DNA of 22,186 nt from Anaeromyces robustus (Eukaryota > Neocallimastigomycota > Neocallimastigomycetes > Neocallimastigales > Neocallimastigaceae): contig MCFG01000621.1 of NCBI GenBank assembly GCA_002104895.1, positions 1 through 22,186 of the forward strand, written 5' to 3'. Positions 11,436 through 22,186 of the stretch are shown here, one piece after another (positions within the stretch are counted from its first letter, which is position 1; each line of letters opens with the position of its first letter). The position numbers and the translations under genes are program-made. Under the pieces are notes generated by a model. The model was given only the letters and a program-made list of their open reading frames with translations. It did no database searches and was not told where the DNA came from.

Positions 11436-12674
11436 AAATAATAAAGATAATAATACCAAGAGTAATGATAATAGTCCATCAAATTTAAATGATAATAAAC
11501 TTAAATTGGAAGATATGCCAGTCAATAAAACTGTAGAAGAACCAGTGAAAATTAATAATAATCAAACAGGTAAATATTTATTTGTTATTAACCATACTAT
11601 ATAATTATATATATAATAATTATATATACATAATTTTCATGCTTTATTATAAAGATAATAATTATATACATAATTTTCATGCTTTATTATATAGATAATA
11701 ATATCTTTATATAGTTTTTATTATAATGTATATAGATTTTATTTTTCTTATTAAAATATTATAATACATAATTAATATTTAATTTTATTACTTTATGACT
11801 TTATATTTATTTATTTATTTATTATTTTTTTATATATTAACTCTAAAAAGTAACAGAATCGATAGATGAATTTGATAATGTTAAAACTGATTCAAAAGTT
11901 AATCCTAAAGGTAATTAAAAATATTATTAATATTATAAAATTTAGAATAAGTAAATAATAATATCTTTTAATACATTATTATAATTAATTAATATGAATT
12001 TTTTATTTCTTTTTTTTTTTTTTTTTTTTATTATCAATAAAATAATATATAGAAAAAGATGCCAATGGTAAAAATTTTAAAAAGTAAGTTTTAAATTTTA
12101 AATATCACAATTTATATATATTACTTTAGATATATATATTAATCTATTAATATAAAAATAAAAATAAAAATAAAAATAAAAATAAAAATAAAAATAAAAA
12201 TAAAAATAAAAATAAAAATAAAAATAAAAATAAAAATAAAAAAAAAAAAAAAAAAGAAAATATAATTTAATTAATATTTTTAATATTTTTATTCTATTTA
12301 TTAGTAATATTTTATTTGGTGTAGTTTTTTTACTCATTGGATGTGTTATGGTTCTTTCTGTAAGATTAATAAAAACAAGTAGTGAAAATAAAACTATTAA
12401 AAACTTAGGAAGACAAATTCTGGAAGATAGAAGACCTAATCCAAATCTTGTTACTTTTCCAGCTTTAAGATTAAATCCATTAGAAAGTAGAAATTTCAGT
12501 TATATTAATAATTCAACAATTCTTTCTGAAATGTTTATAAGTAGTAGTAACAATGAAAATACAACAATTTATCAACCATCAGTGGGATCAGTTATACCAA
12601 ATGAAGATTCAGTAGCTTCTTTTCCACTTCAAAACAGAAAAAATGATGATAGGAGTATTTTTTCAACACCATAA
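10879..12674 (+). CDS. Predicted single-pass type I membrane protein with Asn-rich stalk
   Basis: Four exons join in frame: 10879-11569, 11851-11910, 12053-12083 and 12305-12674, giving 383 residues. Residues 1-25 form a clear signal peptide (hydrophobic TFLLLILQLI, ending VNG). A small compact region follows to about 115 with just two cysteines, C53 and C76, probably a disulphide, and an NTS glycosylation sequon at 78. Residues about 134-215 are a low-complexity Asn/Ser/Lys/Gly stalk. A single membrane helix lies at about 262-283 (ILFGVVFLLIGCVMVLSV), followed by Arg and Lys (stop-transfer) and a cytoplasmic tail of about 100 residues with SSENK, LGRQILEDRR and Ser-rich segments. The topology suggests a cell-surface or wall-facing receptor or adhesion protein. 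I do not recognise the family. The start is the first ATG of an MM pair; the second would keep the signal peptide. Confidence 0.8.
11617..11696. repeat. 40-bp tandem duplication in intron 1 of the membrane-protein gene
   Basis: The segment containing acataattttcatgcttta occurs twice at a 40-base period (taattttcat at 11631 and 11671) with only small differences. It lies about 50 bases inside the intron, so it does not alter the protein. Confidence 0.85.
12150..12256. repeat. AAAAAT hexanucleotide microsatellite in intron 3
   Basis: About fifteen tandem TAAAAA units end in a pure A run. They lie in the last intron of the membrane-protein gene, between the 31-base exon 3 and the exon coding for the membrane helix. 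Confidence 0.92.
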
Positions 12675-14022
12675 AAAAAAAAAAAAAAAAAAAAAAAGAA
12701 TTATAAAAATTAATAATAATAATAATAATAATAATAATGAAAAAAAGAAGCCGATTAAACAATAAGAATTGAAAAAAAAAATAATTAAAATAATTATAAT
12801 TATTTATTAATAATTAAAAAAAAAAAAAATTAAATATATATATATGTATATATGATATTTATTTTGAGGACATATAAATAAAGATTATTGATTAATCTTT
12901 ATTTATTTTATTGTACTTGTAAATTATATATTATAATATATATATATTTTTTTTCTGCTTTTATGTTTCATAATATTATTAATTATTATTAAATCTTTTT
13001 TTTTTTTTTTAAAAAAAGAAAAAGAAAAAAAAAAAATTAATAATTAATCAATGAATAATTAATTATAAAAGGTAAAAAGATTAATATTTTATCATTTTGA
13101 TAATGATAAAGAGTATCCATAATAAAAAAATTAATAATATTATATATAAATATTTATTTGTATATATATTTATGTTAAAATTTATATTATATATAATATA
13201 TTATATATTATTATAAATTAAAAACAAAATATTATAATTTTTGACTATTACTCTAATATCATTTATTTTTTAATGATTATTTATTTATAAGAAGAAAAAA
13301 AAAAAATTATTAAAAAATAAATAAATTTGAGTTTATGAAGGAATAGAATAAGAAATTATAAAGTATATAAAAATTTTTTTATTTGGTATTACTTTTTTAT
13401 TTATATTCTATTCTTTTATTTTTTTTTTTATTATATTTTTCTTAGTAAAAATTAAAAAAAAAAAAGATAAAAAAAAAAAAAAAAAAAGAAAGAAATTGTT
13501 ATTTTTTTTATTATTTATTAATAATATTTAATAATAATAAATGTTTATAAAATTCTCTAAAAATTGAAAAAAAAAAAAGGTAGTAATATAATAGTAGTAT
13601 AATAGTAGTATAATAGTAGTATTATATCAATGTAATATATATAATTATTTAATATTTTAATAAAAATATTAAAAATAATAAGTTTGTTTTATATTTTTTT
13701 TTAAAAAACTAATTATTAAAAAAAATAAAAACAAACAATAAAAAATGCAAAAAAAAAAAAAAAAGTAAAATAAAATAAATGAAAAATAAATAAAAAAAAA
13801 TAAAAATAGTTTATAAAAAAATAAAAAATAAAATTATAATAATTAATAATAATATATAATAAATAAATAAGTAAAAAAAATAAAATAAAATAAAATAAAA
13901 TAAAATAAAATAAAATAAAAATAAAAATAAAAAAAAGAGAAATTATTTAATAATAAATAAAATAAAAAATAAAAAATAAAAAATAAAAATAAAGTTTTAA
14001 TCATTAAATAACAAATTTATAT

Positions 14023-14026
<4 letters not shown>

Positions 14027-14066
<40 letters not shown>
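14027..14066. repeat. 40-base poly-A run
   Basis: Uninterrupted A at 14027-14066. Runs of this length are poorly measured by most sequencing methods, so the true length is uncertain. Confidence 0.9.
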
Positions 14067-14068
<2 letters not shown>

Positions 14069-14658
14069 AAGAAATTATTTAATTTATTATTTAATTTTTT
14101 ATTGGTTAAATTAATATTTATATTCTCAATAATAATGCTATAGAAAAAGGGAAATAAAAAATAATAATAATAAATACATAAATAATAATAATAGTAAAAA
14201 AAAACAATATATATTATAAATAATAATAATTCTCAACGATATGAGTCATAATAAACTAATTTGAAATAATATAAGATATATATTATATTATTATTATACG
14301 TTAAAAAGAAAAGGAAAAAAAAAATATGTTAAATTATTTTATTATATTAAAACTATTTAATTATTTTCATACTTTTAATCATTTATTTTTTATTCATTTT
14401 ATCCTTAATAAATATTTAATATTAGTGGAATAAAACATGAATATATTTTTTTTAATTTCAACATTATTTTTAATATGACTCAAGGTTGATAAGTTCTAAT
14501 TCATTCATTCTTTTTTTTTTTTTTATAATTTATAAATAATTATACGTATAATATATATGGTTAAAAATACAACAAAAAACAAAAAAAAACATTTTTTTTA
14601 TTGAGATAATTTAAACAATCTTTTAAATATCTTTGATTAAATAAGTCTTGAAAATAAC

Positions 14659-14682
14659 GAATATATTAATGTTAATATATTC
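14659..14682. repeat. Perfect 11-bp palindrome arms GAATATATTAA / TTAATATATTC
   Basis: Eleven-base arms with a two-base spacer. In such AT-rich DNA this may be chance, although the flanking G and C also pair. Confidence 0.5.
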
Positions 14683-14755
14683 ATTATTATTATTACCTTT
14701 ATTTGATAATAAAAGTATAAATCCAATTTTTGATTATTAAAGCTATATTGTATTT

Positions 14756-14791
<36 letters not shown>

Positions 14792-15030
14792 ATTATAAAT
14801 AGGCAAAGTTATATCAATTTTCATTGTATTAAATATTTTTATCTGTATTAATATCAAGCCACGAAATATATAAATAGGATAATAATTTTCCAAATTTTTT
14901 AAAATTCTCAAGTAATTATTAAAAAAAAAAATTTTTTTTATTTTCTTTATTAAATAAAGTTTATTATAAACCATTTTATTATTTATATTGAAAACTATAA
15001 AAAACGTTTTTTATTATAAATAATATATAT

Positions 15031-15340
15031 TAAGTGGGGAATGTGTTAGAAATGTGAAATAAGGGTTAAATGTATTGAAACATAATGTATTATATATTTT
15101 GTATGCGCCATATACAATACACAATACATAGTATTTAATGTATTTAATAACTTTTAATTATATATTAATAAAGTTTGACATAATATTAAGTAGAACTAAG
15201 TTTTTAATAATAAAGTGGGGTGCAGCTCTTCGTTATTGGGCGGTCTCCTTGGTAACAACTTATTAAGGTAGCTTTAGCGTTTAAGTACAAATGTAAATTT
15301 ATATGAACATATTAAGGGCGTCGACGCCTAAAAAAATTTG
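15031..15340. other. GC-richer island in the desert, candidate ncRNA or element remnant
   Basis: This stretch stands out against its surroundings: gtggggaatgtgtt near 15,034, gtggggtgcagctcttcg near 15,215, gggcggtctccttgg near 15,238 and gggcgtcgacgcc near 15,316. It contains an imperfect 21-bp hairpin (15085-15129), a repeated AAGTGGGG (15032 and 15213), and the 12-base perfect palindrome GGCGTCGACGCC (15317-15328) followed by an A run. All six frames contain stops and show no recognised motif. It may be a structured RNA gene or the remains of a transposon. I could not match it to U snRNA, SRP RNA or tRNA by eye. Confidence 0.4.
15085..15129. repeat. Imperfect 21-bp hairpin with CGC loop
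   Basis: The arms 15085-15105 and 15109-15129 match at 17 of 21 positions around a CGC loop (ttttgtatg-CGC-catatacaa). It lies within the GC-richer island. Confidence 0.65.
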
Positions 15341-16908
15341 TAAAGAATGACATATAATTCTGATACATTTATATGATAATAATACATGATAAGTCAATAA
15401 CAAAAAAAAAAAAAAAAAAAAAAAAAAAGACATAATTAAATTTACTAACTCTTAATTATTAATAATTAATAATTAATATAACTAGATTCTTACTTTTTTA
15501 AAGAATTCATTAATTAAAACTTTATTTATCTTACAATAAACCTTCTTTTAAAATTATACTTTCTAAAAAGTAACAAAATACTTTATATCCTTTTTTTTTT
15601 TACTTAATTTTTACAATGTTATATTTTATATTTTTCATTTTTCTTTAAATTTTTATTGAATAATTCTAAGGATATGAATAATTTTATTAAATAAAAATAA
15701 TAGAACTTATTAATAAAATAATAAAGTATAAATATATTTTTAATAAATGTGTTGTTAAAAAAGAATATCACAAATTTAATTGAGATGTGGATAATAAAGG
15801 ATAATATAATAATAATAATAAAGAAATAAAGAAATTAAATATTAAAGAATTAAATATTAATAATAAATAATTAGTAATTAATAATTAATAATATAATAAA
15901 AAAAATTAAGCAAAATGGATTAAAAAAAATAAAATATAATTAAATTAAAACAATTATTTAATTATTATATTTATTTAGAGAAATGAAAAATAAAAAAAAA
16001 ATTAATTTTTTCTTTAAAAATTATAAAATTATAAAATTATAATTATTAATAAAAACAATTATTTAATTATTTATTATTATTAAATAATAATTAAAATTTT
16101 AATTATTTTTTATAAAAATATTAAATAATAATAATAAAAAAATGTTTATATTTTGTGTAATAGTTATAAAACATATAAAAACTTTTCTAAATTATAATAA
16201 ATTCAAAAAGGAAAATTATTGAAAAATAAAGAAAAAAATTTGAAAATTTTAATATATAAAAATAAATATATTCAAATTATTAAATAAAAAATAATTGTCA
16301 TTAAGATTAATAATAAACTGTGATAATTATAATTAATTAATTATAGAAGTTTTAAAATAACAAAATGTTTATAATATTGAATATGAATAATAATAAAAAA
16401 AAATTTTTTTTTCTAAATCCCCTTTATTTTAATCCTTTTTTTTTTTCTTTGTATTTTATTCTATTTTCTATAATAATTATGAATTACTCAATAATAATAA
16501 TTATAATAATAAAATGATTAATTATATATTATATGAGTATTTATTATTATCATCATGTTTTAACTTTTTAATTGTTGTTGTATTGGTTAATGATAATTAT
16601 TATTATTTATCATTAATAAAGTACAGATTTTCATTTTAATATGTGTCTTAAAAGTAATAATAATAATAATAATAATAATAAAAATAAAAAAAAAAGAACA
16701 TCATTAATATTTTATGATAATCATTATTTATATAATACTTTTTTTTTTGTTACTCATTTTGTTTTTCTTTCATAGAAATTAATATTATATTAGGTTATAT
16801 CATATATTTAATCCTTATTTGTTATTGTCTTTTATTAACATTTATTATTACTATCTAATTTACTATTATTAATAGTTAAACAATTCTTTTTTTTTTTTTT
16901 TTAATAAT

Positions 16909-17018
16909 TAATAGATCATTATTAGTGTTTTAAATATTTTATAATTAATAGACCATTATTAATTGTATAAGATTTAAAACACTAATTAGTATAGAATACT
17001 TTAATAGACCATTTGTTA
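16909..17018. repeat. Nested repeats: TAATAGAYCATT direct repeats and 15-bp inverted arms
   Basis: TTAATAGATCATT/TTAATAGACCATT occurs three times, near 16908, 16946 and 17001. ATTAGTGTTTTAAAT (16921-16935) pairs perfectly with ATTTAAAACACTAAT (16972-16986), leaving a 36-base loop that itself holds an AATTAAT inverted pair. The arrangement resembles a small foldback element. Confidence 0.6.
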
Positions 17019-17029
17019 AGTTGTTGTTA

Positions 17030-17084
17030 TTGAAATAATAGTAGTAATAATAATAATAAAAATTATTATTTCAATAATAATAAT
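17030..17084. repeat. Hairpin ATTGAAATAAT / ATTATTTCAAT
   Basis: Perfect 11-base arms on either side of an AAT microsatellite, directly right of the nested repeats. Confidence 0.5.
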
Positions 17085-17607
17085 AATTATTTTTATTACA
17101 AAAAAAATTTTTTTTATTTAATATCCATCTATTAATTAATAATTAATTATTTATTAATTATTTTAATATTTTATTATTTAATAATTATTTAATTATAAAA
17201 TAATAAAAAAATTAAAAAATAATAAAATTGAATATATTTGAATTAAATAAAATTTGACCCATTCCAATTGAATTAATCATATATTATTAATCTATGGAAT
17301 ATATTATTTCAATATACTACAGAATATGTTAAGATCTTAATAATAAATAAATATATAAAAATAATATTCTTTTTAATAAAGATATATTAAAAAGCTACCA
17401 AATAATTTGTTTACTTTATTATTCAAATTGTATTTGTATTACTTAAAATATATAATAAAAATTATTGATATTATATATATTTTTTTTAATTTAAAATAAA
17501 TGAATTTTTTATTAGTATTGGGATATTTCATTGGCTAAGATATATTTATTTAATTTATTCTAACCTATATGTAAAGAAAAATTATATTTAAATATTATTA
17601 ATTTATG

Positions 17608-17643
<36 letters not shown>
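17608..17643. repeat. 36-base poly-A run
   Basis: Uninterrupted A within the gene desert, with no nearby coding sequence or retroelement body. Confidence 0.9.
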
Positions 17644-17645
<2 letters not shown>

Positions 17646-19841
17646 CATCTATAAATAAAAAAAATATATTAAAATATATTATTTTATAAATAGATTATAA
17701 TTATATTATAATATATATAATATATATTAATACCTATATTATTTAATATAAAACCAAAAATAAAAAAATTTTAAAAAAAATATAAATGAAAATAAATAAA
17801 TAAATAATAAATAAATAAAATAATTATATAAATAATAAATATATAAATATATAAATGAAAATAAATAAATAAATAATAATTTAGAAATTTAATATTATAT
17901 AATATAACAATAATATAATATAATAATATAAAAAATATAATAAATTTTTATCCAATAATAAATTGTTTAGAGTATGACAAAATTAATTTTACGTTATACA
18001 AAGTTTTTTTTAAAACACATTTTTTTTTTGATATAAAAATTTAATATATAGTATTAATAAAATTTATTAATATATAATTATATATATTTATATAATTAAA
18101 TATATATTATTATATTGTTTTTTTACATTATGATTAATAATAGAAATGTATTAAAAATAATGTTAAAAAGCTTATTAATTAATTTTTTTAAAAATTTTTA
18201 TACATTTTGATGTTTTTTTTTTTTTTCATTATGTTATGAAAATCTTTAAATTAATATATAAATAATAATGATTAATAATTAGAATAATATTTCATAATTA
18301 ATTATTTTTTTTTTATTTATTTATTTATTTATATCAATATTTATTATTCATATTTTTTTTTTTTAGTGTAATACAAACTATTTATTATATATTAAGATTT
18401 TCTATAATTACTATCTAATAAAAAAAAAATAAATAAATATAAATAAATAAATAAATAAAACCAAATAATATATGTTAATAAATAAGTAGATAAATATATA
18501 AATAATAAATATATATTTAATAAAAAATTAATAAAAAATTTAAATAGATACAAAGTAAAATAAATAGATGAATAGGTTAATAAATAAATAAATAAATAAA
18601 TAATAAATAAATAATAAATAAATAATAAATAATAAATAAATGTTGATTTATTATAATTAAATATAATTTATATATTAAATTTTTTTTTTTTTTTTTTTAA
18701 TTATTCATTTCCTTTTTTTAAAAACTCTATTATACTATCAATTAGTAATTATAATTAATCTAATCAACCTTATAAATAATATATTTAAAAAAAGGATAAG
18801 ATAAAAAAGGAAAATAGATTATATATAATTGCTTATATTTTCCTTTTTATAAAATATTATTTAAATTAAATAGGAATAAAAAATAAAAAAATAAATATAA
18901 ATAATGGATTTTTAAAAATAATAAATAAATTATTTAAATATATTCAATAATATAATTTAAAAAAAGTTTTATCTATTCGCTATAAAAAACAAAACAAAAC
19001 AAAACATAATAAAATAAAATAAACCAAAAATAAATAAATAATAATAATAAAATAAAAATAGGTAAGTAAAATAAAAAAAAAATAAAAAATATTTTTTTAT
19101 TTATAATTTTTTTTTTATTTTGAATAGAATTGGAAAACATTAAATAATATAACAATAAAAAATTATATATATAAATAATAAACAAACAAATAAATGTTAT
19201 CTAATAATAAACAAAAAAAAAATAATATTTTTTTACAATAAACTTAAAATAAGAAAAGAAAATAATAAATAAGTAAAATAGGAGTATATGAGAATATAAA
19301 TGTTTATAATAAATAGAGATAAATAATAAAAGTTAATATAAATTAAGTAATTTATTTATCTTTCATATAATAGTAAATGTTATTAACCAAAATATTATAA
19401 AAGTAATAATAATAATATATAATGTAAAAATAAAAATAATAAAAAATAAAAATTCGTAAAATCTAAGTAAATATTTTAAACAAAATAATTATCCAAAAAA
19501 ATAAAAATAAAAATAAATATAAATATTTGTGCATATGTATTAATTTATATTATTATAAAAATGCACCATAATAAACAAAATAATATAATATTATTATATA
19601 TTAAAAGTTAATTCATTAGAGAGAATTAAACACTATAAACACTATTAAATTTTAATATTATTAATAAAATTTTATAATATTTTTTTATTATTTTATTTAT
19701 TTATATATTTATTTATTCGATATACTTAACATAAATATTTAATATTAAGAAAATAGTAGAATATTTTAAAGATTTCTAAAATATTATATTATATTTATTT
19801 ATTTGTTATTATATTTATTAAAATAATAATAAAAAAAAAAG

Positions 19842-22186
19842 ATGACAGGTATACTAAAAAATTCTAAAAAGACTGATAAAAAATCACCTTTAGTTTCTTC
19901 TTTAAAAGAAAATGTAAATATTTTTAAAAAGTATTAAAAATTATATAAATAATAATAATAAAACTAAAACTAAAACTAAAATTAATACTAATAGTAATAC
20001 AAATACTAATACAAATACTAATAATAATATTATTATATTTACTTATTCATAAAATTATTATATAATATTTTTATATATGATAGAAAACTAATCAAAAAGC
20101 TTTTTCTCCAGTCCCATCTTCTGATTCATTTCCTTGGTTAAATAAAGGAGCTAATAATCCTGATAACTCTGAATATTTAAATAAAATAGAACCACCAAAA
20201 ATGGAAAAGAAAAAGGAAACATTATATTCAAATTATGATTCATTTTTCGATGATAGAAGAAATACTTATTTATCAGAATCATCATATACTTTTGATACAT
20301 TAAATAGAACTTCTTATATGGAAGAATCTGAATATGAACCAATTGTCGAAAATCAAATGGCAATTGTTACAAATGAAGAACCACAACCTCAACGTTATTC
20401 TATGCTTTCTACTTTAGCACCATTAACTAAACATGTATCATTAGAAAAACCAACTCAAGATTCAATAAGATATTCTGAAGATAATTCTAGTATTTATAAT
20501 GATTATTCTTACGTTTCTTATGAATCTGATTATGAAGCAGGTGATGAAAACCCAAAACCAATTTTACAGAATCAATTAGATGATAAAAAGGAAAATAATG
20601 AAAATAAGGAAGTTCCAACTTCTAAAAAATCTTTAGAAGAAAAAATTGAAAAGAATATTGAAAAATATAAAAAAGATGATGAAATTAATGTTTATGAATC
20701 AGCTAGTGATAGTGAAATTGAAGAAGAAGATTTTAGTTTAAGATTCCAAAGAGACAGTGTTAGAGATAGTAAAGATATTGTCAGTAATCATGTTGCTCAA
20801 AAATTACAAGAAATAAAACAAAAAGAATCCGAAGAAAAAGAAAAAGAAAAGAAGGAAGATAAAGAAAAGAAAGAAGATAAAGAAAAGAAAGAAGATAATG
20901 GTGAAGTAAAGAAAGAGGTAAAAAAATCAAAAGGTCAATTAGAAAGAGAACAAGCTGCTAAAGAAGCTAAAGATATTGAAAATTTAAAACCAAGTTATGT
21001 TGGTACAACTCATATTAAACCAGTTGTTAATGAACTTACTCCACAAATGGTTATTGATGCTGAAAAAGATGCTAGTAATATTGCTGATCAATCATTATCA
21101 AATATTCAACCACAATTTGTTGCAACAACTACTATTCAACCAAATGTTGCTTCTTTAACAAGTAGTATGATTAAACCACCAACTCAATCTATTTATCTTT
21201 CATCAAAGGAAATTGCTCCATTAGGTTTAAATCCTGATGATAGTACTGATGCTTTATTAATATCTCCAAAACTTGAAGAAGAAGATACTAAAAAGTCAGT
21301 AAAGAAAAATAAAGGTAAAGAAAGATCTGATTCTGATGATGAATTTTATAGAGCTAATGAAGGTAAATAAGAAATAAAAAAAAATTTTTTTTTTAATTTT
21401 TTAATTTTTAAAATTTGTTTATGTTTTTTTTTTTTTTTTTTTATAAAAAAAATATTTATACATTCAATAAATTATATATTTATATTATGTAAATATGTAA
21501 AAACATTTGTAATATATATATATAAATTAAAAAAAAAAATTGAAAATGAAAAAAAGAAATTATTAAGAATTATTTTAAATAATAAATTTCAAATTTTTTT
21601 ATTATAATATTTATTTTATTAAATTATTATATATTATTATTTATTGTAAATATTTTAATCCTTTTTAAATAATAATTAATTTTATTTTTATTTTTTTTTA
21701 AATATATAGGATTAAAGAATATGAATATAAATGATCAAGAAGATGAAATAAGATGAATAAGACTAATAATATTGATAAAGAAATTGAAACCAAAACCAAA
21801 TACCAAGATTCACCAATTAATGAATTAAATAATGAAAAACCTGAACATGATAATGAATTAAAACCAGAAGTTAAACCATCCTCAAAACCTTTATTAACTG
21901 CTCCACAAATTGAACCACCAAAATCTATGATGCCATCATTCTTAGATAATGAAAAGAATATAAAGCTGTAGAAAATTTAAATCCTTTAATTTATTCTGGT
22001 TATTTAGAAAAATTATCTACTCATGGTCGTTTCCAAAGAAGATTATTTAGATTTGATGGTTTACTTTTAACTTGTTTATCAACACATAAACATAAAGTCC
22101 CAACAAATTCTAATTTATTAAATTTCCAACCTATCTTTTTAAAAATGGTACAGCAGAATCTTTTGAATTCCTTCATTCTATAGGTA
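19842..22186 (+). CDS. Large charged protein with PH domain (3' part outside window; frame breaks)
   Basis: Exon 1 is 19842-19913, exon 2 is 20084-21362, and a third exon starts at 21710 and runs to the edge, where ATAG|GTA at 22184 may be a donor. Residues 1-450 read cleanly: acidic, Ser/Tyr-rich sequence, then three KEKKED units within a coiled-coil-like Lys/Glu region, then two related 27-residue segments at 324-350 and 364-390. The third exon codes for a Pro/Glu-rich linker and then YSGYLEKLSTHGRFQRRLFR and FDGLLLTCLS, which fits the first strands of a PH domain (basic phosphoinositide-binding loop, membrane targeting). The frame breaks three times in this exon, each mended by one missing base. 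PH domains of this kind accompany small-GTPase regulators, but no catalytic domain is in view. As written, without splicing, translation would stop at TAA 21368-21370. Confidence 0.68.
20835..20900 (+). repeat. Tandem 18-base coding repeat (KEKKED)
   Basis: The unit aaagaaaagaaagaagat is repeated about three times in frame, giving KEKKED hexapeptides inside the charged central part of the PH-domain protein. Confidence 0.85.
21363..21709 (+). other. Intron 2 of the PH-domain gene
   Basis: The donor GTAAAT (21363) follows GAAG and the acceptor ATATATAG ends at 21709. The 347-base interior is almost pure A/T. The join gives G|GA (Gly) and then LKNMNINDQEDE, which continues the acidic style of exon 2, so this intron is preferred to a stop at 21370. 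Confidence 0.65.

Larger units (their letters stand above)
12675..19841. other. 7.2-kb gene desert
   Basis: I see no believable coding frame on either strand; the longest frames are A/T-driven and lack domain or codon signal. The stretch holds two very long A runs, several hairpin-forming segments, TAAA/TAAAA microsatellites (for example near 13,880-13,930 and 18,580-18,640) and one clearly GC-richer island around 15,031-15,340, listed separately. The last kilobase presumably includes the promoter of the PH-domain gene. Confidence 0.65.

Noticed and set aside
11292-11525. Minus-strand Leu-rich open frame
   Set aside because: Antisense of the Asn-rich stalk of the membrane protein.
12098-12337. 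Minus-strand Phe/Tyr repeat open frame
   Set aside because: Produced by the TAAAAA microsatellite in an intron.
14783-14974. 63-codon minus-strand open frame in the desert
   Set aside because: Made of Ile/Lys/Asn/Phe codons expected from A/T-rich DNA; no motif, no exon partner.
15205-15330. GC-richer island as a tRNA or spliceosomal snRNA
   Set aside because: No TTCGA-type T-loop or acceptor stem, and none of the U1-U6 core words I know could be found.
18973-19185. 70-codon minus-strand open frame rich in Phe/Leu/Tyr
   Set aside because: Composition follows the A-rich plus strand (AAACAAAACAAAAC, AAATAAA); no topology beyond chance hydrophobicity.
20151-20363. Minus-strand open frame overlapping the PH-domain gene
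   Set aside because: Lies opposite a clean 426-codon exon with coherent charged protein sequence.

Overview
The window looks like nuclear DNA of an extremely AT-rich eukaryote. Genes carry many short GT-AG introns, proteins have long Asn tracts coded by AAT/AAC, and the intergenic stretches are very long, almost pure A/T, and full of homopolymers and microsatellites. The style fits the anaerobic gut fungi (Neocallimastigomycota) best. An amoebozoan such as Dictyostelium is a weaker alternative, because the spacers here (about 4.6 and 7.2 kb) are long for it. This assignment is inference from style, not from a marker gene.

Layout: (i) 1-295, minus strand: a decayed fossil that resembles the C-terminal part of a Pif1/Helitron-type helicase. 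(ii) 296-2195: A/T spacer with a long TAAA microsatellite. (iii) 2196-6240, plus strand: an 11-exon gene for a nuclear PHD/zinc-knuckle/extended-PHD (PZP) chromatin reader of the AF10/JADE/BRPF group, with Asn tracts, basic NLS-like patches, a coiled coil and a striking Met-Asn-Pro repeat. (iv) 6241-10878: non-coding spacer with two clear inverted-repeat elements. (v) 10879-12674, plus strand: a four-exon gene for a secreted-side, single-pass membrane protein with an Asn-rich stalk. (vi) 12675-19841: a gene desert holding one GC-richer island (about 15,031-15,340) and several hairpins. (vii) 19842 to the window end, plus strand: the 5' part of a gene for a large acidic/charged protein with a PH domain at the window edge.

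All three genes lie on the plus strand with separate spacers, and nothing suggests they act in one pathway. The most useful observation is that coding frames are broken by single-base differences in or beside A/T runs: once in the PZP gene and three times in about 400 bases of the PH-domain gene. This suggests either residual homopolymer errors in a long-read assembly or real decay. I found no complete mobile element, rRNA, tRNA or CRISPR, and no convincing new defence or biosynthetic system. The least explained sequences are the GC-richer island and the orphan membrane protein.
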